This document shows, piece by piece, positions 1 to 5,579 of a stretch of DNA of 5,796 nucleotides; the stretch's first letter is position 1; each line of letters opens with the position of its first letter. Position numbers and translations under genes: made by a program. The notes below the pieces were generated by a model, which did not search any database, was not told the origin of the DNA, and worked only from the letters and a program-made list of their open reading frames with translations. Origin of the DNA: WQZF01 sp031556405 (GTDB lineage: Bacteria > Pseudomonadota > Gammaproteobacteria > Burkholderiales > Rhodocyclaceae); NCBI GenBank assembly GCA_031556405.1, contig JAVBTC010000185.1, forward strand, positions 1-5,796, written 5' to 3'.

Positions 1-769
1 TGACACGCAGGGCAATCGTGATGATGCCCTCTCCGGGAAGATTGATCTGACAACCGGTAAACGTGGTGCCAACCGGCAGGCGGTTATTCTGATTCTCAGG
101 AACCGTCAGGCCGATGCCGCCGCCGCTGATATCGAAGAGAAAGAATTCCATCGGCTCCACTTTCGTATCGCTCTGTTCCGGTGCGAGGCCGCTTTCCTGT
201 TCTCCCTGAATTTCCGCGATCTGTTCCTGCGGTGGAATCTTGCATACGACCGGCGTGGCCATCGGGATCGACAAACGGAAAAACTCCCGTCGCTGCAACC
301 GCAGCAGTGCGTCCGGCAATTTGCCCTGAAAAGCGGGCTGCCCGTCATAGATGGTTTCGGTCAGGCGCTCCAGACGGAACTGGATTTTTACCCGATCGAG
401 CGAAGTCGTGAAAATCAGATGTTCAGTCGACAACAGGCGACGATTCAGTTCCTGATTGCGGCTGCAATCGAAGACCAGCGCCGAATCTCCGGAGAGGATT
501 GCCAACAGGGAAGTCGGAAGCAGATTTTTTCCGTGGTCGAAAAAAACCGTAATCAATGCTTTTTGCTTGATCAGGGCGCGCAGGACGAACAGAATTTCCG
601 TCCGCGAGTACAGCATATAGTCGCTGTACAGATCGTTCCGTTCCAGTTCCAAGGGCGATGCGGAATGCGGAGAAGATGATTGTGCCTGCATAGACACCTG
701 AGAATCCCCCATTACATCGGCCCGAGACTCCGTCATTTCCTCCGCTGTCCCCATGTCAGTCTTACCCAT
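1..769 (-). CDS. ycgR: YcgR-type flagellar brake, PilZ c-di-GMP-binding protein (3' end outside window)
   Basis: Open frame read from ATG at 769 to the left edge, 256 codons without a stop, so the C-terminus is missing. From family knowledge, YcgR binds cyclic di-GMP through its PilZ domain and then acts on the flagellar motor to slow swimming. Visible in the translation: a non-conserved N-terminus of about 45 residues; a YcgR N-terminal domain at about 48-155; the PilZ arginine motif RREFFR at 160-165 (RxxxR = R161/R165); and the second PilZ motif DISGGG at 213-218 (D213, S215, G218). Both ligand motifs are intact. About 47 residues separate R165 and D213, with a Gln/Glu-rich stretch at 180-206 that looks like an insertion in the domain. 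An in-frame TGA two codons upstream makes ATG 769 the most distal start, but it has no obvious Shine-Dalgarno; Met6, Met12, Met20 or Met27 are possible alternatives. It is last in the gene order, 173 bp after the FlhB-like gene. Confidence 0.9.
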   Translation of the reverse strand, partial: MGKTDMGTAEEMTESRADVMGDSQVSMQAQSSSPHSASPLELERNDLYSDYMLYSRTEILFVLRALIKQKALITVFFDHGKNLLPTSLLAILSGDSALVFDCSRNQELNRRLLSTEHLIFTTSLDRVKIQFRLERLTETIYDGQPAFQGKLPDALLRLQRREFFRLSIPMATPVVCKIPPQEQIAEIQGEQESGLAPEQSDTKVEPMEFFLFDISGGGIGLTVPENQNNRLPVGTTFTGCQINLPGEGIITIALRV

Positions 770-942
770 GACTCAATCAATCACTGAATCATGAAGCTTA
801 CCTCGAATCGTCAGCGTGGACTAAACGGTATCGACAAGCATTTCGTGACACAAGGCAAACATTGCCGCCAATACATTGCCGATTGTTCCTCTGACCACCC
901 GCGGCAACGATGGTTGCTGTAAAAAGTCACACTATGATTTTT
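770..942 (-). other. Intergenic region upstream of ycgR
   Basis: The 173 bp between the FlhB-like stop and the ycgR start contain no convincing gene. They hold a weak AT-rich hairpin next to the upstream stop codon and a cluster of GGCAA/TTGCC half-sites at 854-881. I could not find a convincing sigma-28, sigma-54 or sigma-70 promoter. The gap is long enough for ycgR to have its own promoter, unlike the overlapping genes before it. Confidence 0.6.
854..881. repeat. Inverted and direct repeats of a GGCAA/TTGCC half-site, possible operator
   Basis: On the plus strand GGCAA (854-858) and TTGCC (862-866) form a 13-bp inverted repeat around ACA. The 9-mer ACATTGCCG occurs twice, at 859-867 and 873-881, with a 14-bp period, which adds a third half-site. 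It lies 85-112 bp upstream of the ycgR start codon. The repeats are seen directly; a role as a regulator-binding site is inference. Confidence 0.35.
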
Positions 943-943
943 T
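921..943. terminator. Weak AT-rich hairpin after the FlhB-like gene
   Basis: The arms AAAAA-x-TCA and TGA-x-TTTTT surround a 5-base loop. On the minus strand the x pair is an A/C mismatch and the T tract is only five bases. In plus-strand RNA the same position is a G-U pair and the U run is longer. With almost no G-C pairs, termination would be inefficient, and the left arm overlaps the stop codon of the preceding gene. It is offered only as a possible weak terminator. Confidence 0.2.
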
Positions 944-1272
944 TATTGTTGAGGGAGTGTCAGCTTCGGCGGTATCGCGGCCGCAGCCGCCGCCACGCCT
1001 CCGCCGCCGCGCTCAAGGCGATAGATCCAGGCCAGGAGTTCCGCAACGGCCACATAGAGTTGCGACGGAATCCGATCGTCGACATCGACTTGCGACAACA
1101 GCGCCACCAGTTCCGGGGATTCATGGACATAGACGCCATGTTCGCGGGCACGTGCAATGATCTCTTCGGCAATCAGGCCGCGCCCTTTGGCAACGATGCG
1201 CGGCGCCGCGTCCGCTTCGCGATAGGCGAGCGCAACGGCGGTCTTGACCGTTTCAGGCGATTTCCCGGGCAT
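943..1272 (-). CDS. Stand-alone FlhB C-terminal-domain protein (FhlB/EscU_C-like export switch)
   Basis: The 109-residue protein corresponds to the cytoplasmic C-terminal domain of FlhB without its membrane part. The segment at about 11-86 has the family pattern: TAVALAYRE, APRIVAKGRG, an IARAREHGVYVHESPELV helix-strand region, then IPSQLYVAVAELLAWIYRL. In full-length FlhB an NPTH motif before this block is the self-cleavage site of the flagellar export switch; here the aligned residues read ETVK, so no cleavage is expected. The tail from 88 is a Gly/Ala-rich run and probably disordered. The open frame extends to an ATG at 1296, but ATG 1272 is preferred because AGGAG lies 9 bases upstream, whereas the longer start has no good ribosome site. 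It overlaps the end of the FliK-like gene by 20 bp, or 44 bp with the long start. A role in tuning export specificity together with the FliK-like partner is inference from domain and context. Confidence 0.82.
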   Translation of the reverse strand: MPGKSPETVKTAVALAYREADAAPRIVAKGRGLIAEEIIARAREHGVYVHESPELVALLSQVDVDDRIPSQLYVAVAELLAWIYRLERGGGGVAAAAAAIPPKLTLPQQ

Positions 1273-2578
1273 TCCTTGCCACTCCTGTTTCTCCATCGGC
1301 CGCCGTGGCTTCGGATTCAGGCGTCGCTACTTTGACTTCATACCCGGTAAGGTGCAGTCCCGCCGCTTCGAACTGATCCCGCAACAGCTCGACCGCATCC
1401 GTCCCGCGCATCCGCGTCACCGCCTCCGTGCTATCGGCGGCAAGGCCGAGCGTCACGTCACCGCCGGACAGGCGCAACACCGCGTCGATTCCCCCCAGAT
1501 GCGGCAATGTCAGTGTTAACCGGGTACGCCAGCTCGCAGGAGACGCTTCCTCGCCGCCGTCCTTTTCCTGCTGTTCCCGCCGCTCATCTTCCTCGATCTC
1601 CCAACGCATCGATTGACCGGGCCATGCCTGACCCTGCCAGACATAATTCTGGGTCGCCAGGGCCTCGAGTTGCTGTTGCACCAGATGCGTGACTTCCGGA
1701 GCGACGATCTGGCCCGGCGCCAAATGCGCCAACGGACGCTGTGCGAGACTCTGGCTTTCCTGGCCGGAAACCTGGGCGGCAGCCTGTTGCAGCGCCGCCG
1801 CATCGGCCACGGGACGCTGCGCCGTGGCGCCTGCCGCCGCCCCGGATTCCGCGGCGACATTGGGCAAAGGATGAGACGTGGCAGCCGCGGCATTCTGCGC
1901 CGCCGCAGCCGGATGCGGAGCGGCGGCGTTCGCACCTGGAGCGGCCTGGGAAGACGAAGGGGAAGCTTGCGGCGGCAGTGAAAGCTGCCCTTGCGGTTCG
2001 GCGCGCAATGCCGCTTCGTTCACTTTGCCCGCGATCCACTGCGCCTGATGCGCTTCGTAAAACATTCCGCTTTGCGTCACCGCCTGTTTCAACAACGGAA
2101 CGAGATCGGCACCGCTCTGCGGCGGCGCCGCAGCCAGTGGCTGATTACCGTTGAGCGGCAGCGCACGGCCTTCGGAACCCGCCGTCCCCGCGCCACTATT
2201 GTTCGGGCGGGAAAGCAGTTCCGCAATGAAAGCGCCGGTACGGCTCAAATTGGTGGCTGCCGAGGCATTCTGCCCGCCATCGCCGCGGGCGGATTCCCTG
2301 GCGACAAATGCCAGCGCCGTCTTGCCGTTGCTTTCGACGACTTCAAGTTCGAGCGAATCGCCGGAGGCGGCGGCAAAAGGAAGTGCCAGCGTGACATCGC
2401 GCTGGCCGACGAGGGCGCGGTAGGCGCCATTTGCCATCTGCCCCTGTATATGCGCCATAAGACGCTGCCCCGGCACCAGCTCGCCCAGCACATCGACGAC
2501 GGCACGCGTGGCGGGAACGGGCTGAACCGAGGCATCGGTATCCAGCCGCGGCGGGGTGATGACATTCGCCGGAATCAT
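1253..2578 (-). CDS. fliK: FliK-like hook-length control / export-switch protein
   Basis: 441 residues. FliK proteins are secreted rulers that stop hook growth and switch the export gate from hook to filament substrates through FlhB. Layout seen: a structured N-terminal part at about 28-95 (ELVPGQRLMAHIQGQM, then an RDVTLALPF strand region); a conserved-looking SGMFYEAHQAQWIAGKV block at 170-186; an Ala/Pro/Gln/Ser-rich low-complexity linker at about 190-285; YVWQGQAWPGQSMRWEIEED at 312-331; and a C-terminal Flg_hook-type domain at about 351-417 with LTLTLPHLGGIDAVLRL and DQFEAAGLHLTGYEVK. The start ATG overlaps the fliT stop in an ATGA junction with no clear Shine-Dalgarno, which suggests translational coupling. 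It sits beside an FlhB-C protein instead of next to fliJ, as classical fliK often does, so it may be a second FliK paralogue. The family call is firm; the exact role is uncertain. Confidence 0.85.
   Translation of the reverse strand: MIPANVITPPRLDTDASVQPVPATRAVVDVLGELVPGQRLMAHIQGQMANGAYRALVGQRDVTLALPFAAASGDSLELEVVESNGKTALAFVARESARGDGGQNASAATNLSRTGAFIAELLSRPNNSGAGTAGSEGRALPLNGNQPLAAAPPQSGADLVPLLKQAVTQSGMFYEAHQAQWIAGKVNEAALRAEPQGQLSLPPQASPSSSQAAPGANAAAPHPAAAAQNAAAATSHPLPNVAAESGAAAGATAQRPVADAAALQQAAAQVSGQESQSLAQRPLAHLAPGQIVAPEVTHLVQQQLEALATQNYVWQGQAWPGQSMRWEIEEDERREQQEKDGGEEASPASWRTRLTLTLPHLGGIDAVLRLSGGDVTLGLAADSTEAVTRMRGTDAVELLRDQFEAAGLHLTGYEVKVATPESEATAADGETGVARNAREIA
1282..1286 (-). promoter_or_regulatory. 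Ribosome binding site that decides the FlhB-like start
   Basis: AGGAG on the minus strand, 9 bases before ATG 1272 and inside the coding sequence of the FliK-like gene. It favours the shorter start over ATG 1296. Confidence 0.55.
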
Positions 2579-2904
2579 GGCGATGAAGCAACGCTACCGG
2601 CACTACCAGCGCTTTCCGCCCTCCCGAAAGCAGCCAGCATTTTTCCAGCATGTTGCAGCCAAGGCTGAACACGCTCAAGGATTTTACGATCGCACTCCAG
2701 GATTTCCTGAATGGTCACGGAGATAAACCGGCTCGAATCCTCCGGGAGCGGCGGCAGTTGCGAAGGCAACGTCGCCACCAGGCGCGTACGTTCCGTGCCC
2801 AGGCGCGTTAACTCGTCCCAATCCTGCCGTGAGGCATTTTCCAGCATCAGGCGGGAAACATTGAGAAGCTTCGTATAGTGTGCAGGCCAGTCGGTCAGGT
2901 TCAT
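2575..2904 (-). CDS. fliT: FliT-family flagellar export chaperone
   Basis: 109 residues, in the usual size range for FliT (about 100-125). From family knowledge, FliT binds the filament cap protein FliD before export and in enterics also restrains the flagellar master regulator. The sequence is almost all helical and suggests a small helical bundle: LLNVSRLMLENASRQDWDEL at 14-33, ERTRLVATL, then FISVTIQEILECDRKILERV at 60-79, ending in an Ala/Ser-rich tail. This is the typical FliT pattern, although the family is poorly conserved, so position after fliD-fliS is an important part of the call. The start ATG at 2904 has only a weak GAG-type ribosome site. Its stop overlaps the FliK-like start by 4 bp. 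It follows fliS only after a 177-bp gap that contains a sigma-54-type promoter. Confidence 0.78.
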   Translation of the reverse strand: MNLTDWPAHYTKLLNVSRLMLENASRQDWDELTRLGTERTRLVATLPSQLPPLPEDSSRFISVTIQEILECDRKILERVQPWLQHAGKMLAAFGRAESAGSAGSVASSP

Positions 2905-2945
2905 AGGATCAGGCTCTATTGGTGAAAAAACAAAATCCGCTCAAC

Positions 2946-2966
2946 GATGAAAACCGTGATGAAAAC
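2946..2966. repeat. Tandem 9-bp direct repeats in the fliT leader
   Basis: GATGAAAAC on the plus strand occurs at 2946-2954 and 2958-2966, a 12-bp period. Relative to the sigma-54-type promoter the repeats would fall at about +36 to +56, between the expected transcript start and the fliT start codon. FlrC-type activators are known to bind downstream of the start site at some Vibrio flagellar promoters, but no consensus match is claimed here. Confidence 0.35.
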
Positions 2967-3011
2967 GACGGCGGCAACCGATGAACTCCTAGAGAACTAC
3001 ATCCTTGGACA

Positions 3012-3027
3012 AGCAAAACCGATGCCA
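3012..3027 (-). promoter_or_regulatory. Sigma-54 (RpoN) -24/-12 promoter for fliT and downstream genes
   Basis: The minus strand reads TGGCATCGGTTTTGCT. It has TGGCA at -24, TTGCT at -12, and exactly 10 bases between the invariant GG and GC. This matches the established TGGCAyr-N5-TTGCw consensus at every invariant position. It lies in non-coding DNA, faces fliT, and predicts a transcript start near 3001, about 97 bases before the fliT ATG. Sigma-54 control of flagellar genes is known in Pseudomonas and Vibrio types. Its activity here is inferred from sequence only. Confidence 0.72.
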
Positions 3028-3044
3028 GACTCAACGCAAAATCA

Positions 3045-3076
3045 ATGGCCTCACAATGGGTCTCATGGCCTTACAA
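3045..3076. repeat. Two 12-bp direct repeats upstream of the sigma-54 promoter
   Basis: ATGGCCTCACAA (3045-3056) and ATGGCCTTACAA (3065-3076) match at 11 of 12 positions with a 20-bp period, close to two helical turns, so both copies would face the same side of the DNA. They start 6 bp after the end of fliS and lie at about -44 to -75 relative to the predicted fliT transcript start. They could be an upstream activator site for the sigma-54 promoter; that role is inference. Confidence 0.45.
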
Positions 3077-3081
3077 GCGCC

Positions 3082-3498
3082 TCAGGGCGAGGATGACAGC
3101 GGCGTCTTGCCCGGAGAAATCTCGGCCCAGGCGGAATGAATTTCCTCGTGCAGATGCAGGACTTCATCGATGGCGGCGATATCGTTGTGCAGATTGGCCC
3201 ACAACAGACGATCCACCCAGTAATCGTACAAAGCACCGAGTTTTTCCGCCAGGTCGCCGCCAGCCTTGACATCGAGGCTGGCGCGCAACCCGTTGGCGAT
3301 AATGTCGATCGCTTTCGAAAGCGCCTTGCCTTTTGCCGGGATGTTGCCCGCCTCGATGTGGTGCTTGGCCTCGTTCATCGCCGCCCGCGATCCTTCGAAC
3401 AGCAGCACGATCAGATAATGCGGATCGGCATTCTGTACCGATGTTTCCAGGCTGACGTTCGCGTAGGAAGCCGCGCGGTTTTGAAGCGTTCCGAACAT
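3082..3498 (-). CDS. fliS: Flagellin export chaperone FliS
   Basis: 138 residues, the normal size for FliS. FliS is a cytoplasmic four-helix-bundle chaperone that binds the C-terminal disordered tail of flagellin, prevents premature polymerisation, and delivers flagellin to the export gate. Seen: the N-terminal YANVSLETSV segment containing the usual early tyrosine (Y12); a core helix DPHYLIVLLFEGSRAAMNEA at 25-44; and the family block LRASLDVKAGGDLAEKLGAL at 71-90 followed by YDYWVDRL, matching the conserved 'LD...GGdla..L..LYdY' pattern. The C-terminus is short and Ser/Pro-rich. It starts 36 bp after fliD; its AAAGG ribosome site is 13 bases from the ATG and partly inside a small inverted repeat, so initiation may be weak or coupled to fliD. 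A 177-bp gap follows. Confidence 0.95.
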   Translation of the reverse strand: MFGTLQNRAASYANVSLETSVQNADPHYLIVLLFEGSRAAMNEAKHHIEAGNIPAKGKALSKAIDIIANGLRASLDVKAGGDLAEKLGALYDYWVDRLLWANLHNDIAAIDEVLHLHEEIHSAWAEISPGKTPLSSSP

Positions 3499-3501
3499 GA
3501 T

Positions 3502-3513
3502 GGCGAAACCGCC
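3502..3513 (-). promoter_or_regulatory. Small hairpin in the fliS leader overlapping the ribosome site
   Basis: The minus strand reads GGCG-GTTT-CGCC, a 4-bp GC stem with a 4-base loop that ends 3 bases before the fliS ATG. The GG of the AAAGG ribosome site is part of the left arm. Folding could mask the site. The stem is short and the effect unproven. Confidence 0.3.
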
Positions 3514-3534
3514 TTTCTTTACCGATTTAAAACG

Positions 3535-5001
3535 TTACTTGGAAGCGCTGCTCGTCTTCGGCAACGTGGCAAGCTGCTGCGTCAGCGACGCGGTGGTACG
3601 CTGCATTTCCGCGACGTAGGAATCAAGCGCCGTAAACTGCTTGAGGTAAATCGCCTGGACGCTTACCAGATGGCGGTTGAGCACTTCGCGCTTGCTCTCT
3701 ATCGACTTGATGCTGGATTCCAGCCCGCTCGTCTTGGCAGTAATGACACCAGCACTGCCGAGCATCGAACTCGTGGCCTTATCCAGGTTTTTCCCCAGCG
3801 CGGCGGCGAAATTCGCAACGCCTTCGAAATTACTGTCGATCGCTTTCTGCAGTTTGGCCGTATCGAGCGTGATTTCACCGGACGGAACGGCGCTGGTGCC
3901 GGTGGCCTTGCTCATGCTGATGCCGAGATCGCCGAGCGATGCGACCTTATCATTGATATTGCCGCTGATGGCAAACATTGCCGAACGCATCTGGCTTTCC
4001 ACCGAACGCAGCGTGCTGTCGCCAAGCAATACGCCGTTGTTCACGCCCTTTCCTTCCTTGTCGAAAAAGCCCAGGCCTTTGATGGTCTTGTTCAACTCAT
4101 TGTAGGCCTTGACCAGGTCGGTGAGGTAATTGACGATCGGACTCTTGTCGGCAGTGACATTCAGCGTCGTCGGCGAATCGTCGGCCGTCTTCTTCGAAAC
4201 CGTCAGCGTGATGCCGTCGATCGGATTGGTGAAAGTATTGGTGCTGCTCGTGATTTCGACACCGTTCAATTTGATCTTGGCATCCGACGCTTCCTGCGTT
4301 TGCGTCATCCCCGTCGTGGAATTGGTCGAAGGGTCGTAATTCAGCGCATCGATATCGCCGCTGATCTTGACGACGTTGCTGGTGCCGGTCGACTTGGAGG
4401 CAACCTGCAGGGTTTTGCCGCCATTACCGTCGTCGATGATCGTTGCCGATGCGTCGCCGTTGGCGTTGTTGATCGCGTCGCGTATCGATTCCAGCTTGAC
4501 CTTGCCGGTCGATTCGTCGAGTTCGATCGTCAGATCCATGCTGCTGCTGGCGGTAAACGCCCCGCCGCTGCCAACACCGCCTGCAACCTTGCCGATCTCG
4601 ATCTTGAGCTGGCCGGGGTTGAGAGTGGTGGTGTCCGTAGACAATATCTTCGCGGACTGTAATTGGTGTCCCTGGGCCAGCGAATTGACTTCCAGCTTGT
4701 AGGAACCGACCACGGCGCCCTTTGCGGCCGTGACAGTACCCAACGTGCTGTCGGCGAGACTTGCGCGCATCGTCGAAAACGTCGACATCGCCGTGCTGCC
4801 GGTGGCAACGACGAGTTTCTTCGCCGCCGTCTGCACCGCCGATACCGCGCTTTGCAACGATCCCAGGCCCGAGATCTTGGCCTGAAAACTGGCCTCCTTG
4901 AGGTCGAGCTGATTCAGCGGTACCGCCTCGACATTCATGATGGCATCGAGAATGCCATTCAGATCGAGACCAGATCCGCTGCCTAAAGATGAAATAGCCA
5001 T
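3535..5001 (-). CDS. fliD: Flagellar filament cap protein FliD (HAP2)
   Basis: 488 residues, typical length. FliD is exported and forms the cap at the filament tip, under which flagellin subunits fold and insert. The N-terminal FliD_N domain is at about 8-107, beginning SSLGSGSGLDLNGILDAIMN and continuing with PLNQL and a coiled-coil-prone heptad region. A flagellin_IN-like motif follows at about 131-216 (IRDAINNANGDASATIIDD, then a LQVASKSTGTSN segment). The FliD_C domain is at about 236-470 and ends in YLKQFTALDSYVAEMQRTTA, the usual C-terminal coiled-coil signature. The start ATG has a strong AAGGAG at 5014-5009 with a 7-base spacer. It begins 21 bp after flaG, so the two are very likely cotranscribed. 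No frameshift or gap was seen. Confidence 0.97.
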   Translation of the reverse strand: MAISSLGSGSGLDLNGILDAIMNVEAVPLNQLDLKEASFQAKISGLGSLQSAVSAVQTAAKKLVVATGSTAMSTFSTMRASLADSTLGTVTAAKGAVVGSYKLEVNSLAQGHQLQSAKILSTDTTTLNPGQLKIEIGKVAGGVGSGGAFTASSSMDLTIELDESTGKVKLESIRDAINNANGDASATIIDDGNGGKTLQVASKSTGTSNVVKISGDIDALNYDPSTNSTTGMTQTQEASDAKIKLNGVEITSSTNTFTNPIDGITLTVSKKTADDSPTTLNVTADKSPIVNYLTDLVKAYNELNKTIKGLGFFDKEGKGVNNGVLLGDSTLRSVESQMRSAMFAISGNINDKVASLGDLGISMSKATGTSAVPSGEITLDTAKLQKAIDSNFEGVANFAAALGKNLDKATSSMLGSAGVITAKTSGLESSIKSIESKREVLNRHLVSVQAIYLKQFTALDSYVAEMQRTTASLTQQLATLPKTSSASK

Positions 5002-5008
5002 GATGTAA

Positions 5009-5014
5009 CTCCTT
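5009..5014 (-). promoter_or_regulatory. Strong fliD ribosome binding site
   Basis: AAGGAG on the minus strand, 7 bases before ATG 5001, filling most of the short flaG-fliD spacer. It is the best-placed ribosome site in the window and fixes the fliD start. Confidence 0.7.
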
Positions 5015-5022
5015 GCTTTTGC

Positions 5023-5436
5023 TTACGCGGTATTTTTGATGAAAAGCCCTTTGATCTTATCAAGTGCCTTGGCAATCGCCAACATTTCTTCCGACGGAAT
5101 CTGGCGCAAGACCTCGTCGGTCTTGATGTCGACGATCTTGACCACTTGTCTTCCCGTATCGTCGTCGATACTGAATTTCAGATCGTTGGTCAGTCCTGAA
5201 ACGAATTCTTCGACATCTTTCGTCGCTGCTTCGAGTTCCTCGCGGCTCACTGCCGTTTTATCGGCATCGCTCGCATTCACTCCCTTGACCGCGCGTTCCA
5301 TGTCGAACGCCTGCACGGCGGTCGGCTGCGCCGTCACGCCGCCGGGCTGCGCCGCTTCCGCTTTGGGCCGCGGAGACGGCGCTGCATGGGATAACTCCAC
5401 AGGCAGCGGTTTTACGCCGGAAATATTATCAACCAT
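5023..5436 (-). CDS. flaG: FlaG family protein
   Basis: 137 residues. FlaG proteins are found next to fliC and fliD in many polar-flagellum clusters and influence filament length; their biochemical role is poorly defined. The first 60 residues are Pro/Ala-rich and probably disordered. The conserved FlaG domain is at about 62-135: a helix EELEAATKDVEEFVSGLTND, the strand segment LKFSIDDDTGR at 86-96, VVKIVD, then VLRQIPSEEMLAIAKALDKI at 109-128, which is the signature of the family. A good AGGAG (5451-5447) lies 10 bases before ATG 5436. It follows fliC by 143 bp of structured spacer and precedes fliD by 21 bp. Confidence 0.93.
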   Translation of the reverse strand: MVDNISGVKPLPVELSHAAPSPRPKAEAAQPGGVTAQPTAVQAFDMERAVKGVNASDADKTAVSREELEAATKDVEEFVSGLTNDLKFSIDDDTGRQVVKIVDIKTDEVLRQIPSEEMLAIAKALDKIKGLFIKNTA

Positions 5437-5463
5437 GATCTTTTTGCTCCTCTCGGAATCATG

Positions 5464-5487
5464 CCAAAACGAACCCCATCCTTTTGG
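5464..5487 (-). other. Third spacer hairpin upstream of flaG
   Basis: CCAAAA and TTTTGG arms (6 bp) flank a 12-base loop, about 12 bp before the flaG ribosome site. It is weaker than the two hairpins nearer fliC and could be chance. Confidence 0.3.
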
Positions 5488-5492
5488 TGCAA

Positions 5493-5522
5493 GGGCGCGG
5501 CGGCCTCACGGCTGCCACGCCC
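5493..5522 (-). other. Second spacer hairpin, GC-rich stem with GNRA loop
   Basis: On the minus strand GGGCGTGGC pairs with GCCGCGCCC over 9 bp (one G-U). An A/C mismatch follows, then GCC-GTGA-GGC, giving a GNRA-type GUGA tetraloop. No T tract follows, so it is not a classical intrinsic terminator. It could protect the 3' end of fliC mRNA or lower read-through into flaG. Confidence 0.55.
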
Positions 5523-5534
5523 CCTGATTTCAGA

Positions 5535-5570
5535 CCGGTTCCCCCGCCCTGGCACGGCGGAAGGAACCGG
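5535..5570 (-). other. First spacer hairpin after fliC
   Basis: The left arm CCGGTTCCTTCCGCC pairs with GGCGGGGGAACCGG: 11 pairs (two G-U), one bulged C, three more pairs, and a 7-base loop. It begins 10 bases after the fliC stop. No T run follows. It is likely a partial terminator or an mRNA 3'-end stabiliser, which would suit flagellin, normally expressed far above the downstream genes; that role is inference. Confidence 0.55.
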
Positions 5571-5579
5571 GATTTACGT

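Larger units (their letters stand above)
2905..3081 (-). other. Intergenic regulatory region between fliS and fliT
   Basis: A 177-bp non-coding gap inside an otherwise compact gene series. In transcriptional order it contains two 12-bp direct repeats, a sigma-54-type promoter, and a leader of about 97 bases with two 9-bp direct repeats. No plausible small open reading frame with a ribosome site was seen, and there is no clear terminator hairpin after fliS. Confidence 0.65.

Noticed and set aside
854..871. Sigma-54-like sequence on the minus strand upstream of ycgR (TGGC ... TTGC)
   Set aside because: The GG-to-GC spacing is one base too long, and sigma-54 is strict on spacing. An overlapping match with correct spacing has a poor -12 element.
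960..1010. Simple-sequence repeat of GCC/GCN triplets
   Set aside because: It encodes the Gly/Ala-rich tail of the FlhB-like protein with mixed codons, so it is protein low complexity and not a DNA repeat element.
910..1335. Plus-strand open frame of 141 codons opposite the FlhB-like gene
   Set aside because: Most of it is the reverse of the FlhB-like coding sequence, and the remainder lacks protein-like features.
1991..2668. Plus-strand open frame of 225 codons opposite the FliK-like gene
   Set aside because: Antisense to a well-supported gene; Arg-rich and without recognisable domains. Several similar overlapping frames in this region arise from the Ala-rich GC-rich codons of the FliK-like linker.
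3071..3085. Possible terminator right after fliS
   Set aside because: The inverted repeat has a 2-base loop, a bulge and no T tract, so it would not terminate transcription.
3136..4662. Long plus-strand open frame of 508 codons
   Set aside because: It lies antisense to fliS and fliD, both of which are clear. Its translation has the Arg/Asp/Val-rich look of a reverse-frame shadow in GC-rich DNA, and no family pattern or ribosome site was seen.
5503..5517. Possible sigma-54 promoter in the fliC-flaG spacer (TGGCA with GC at the right distance)
   Set aside because: The -12 part reads AGGC in place of TTGC, and the whole segment is better explained by the GC-rich hairpin. A second TGGCATG nearer flaG has no -12 partner.
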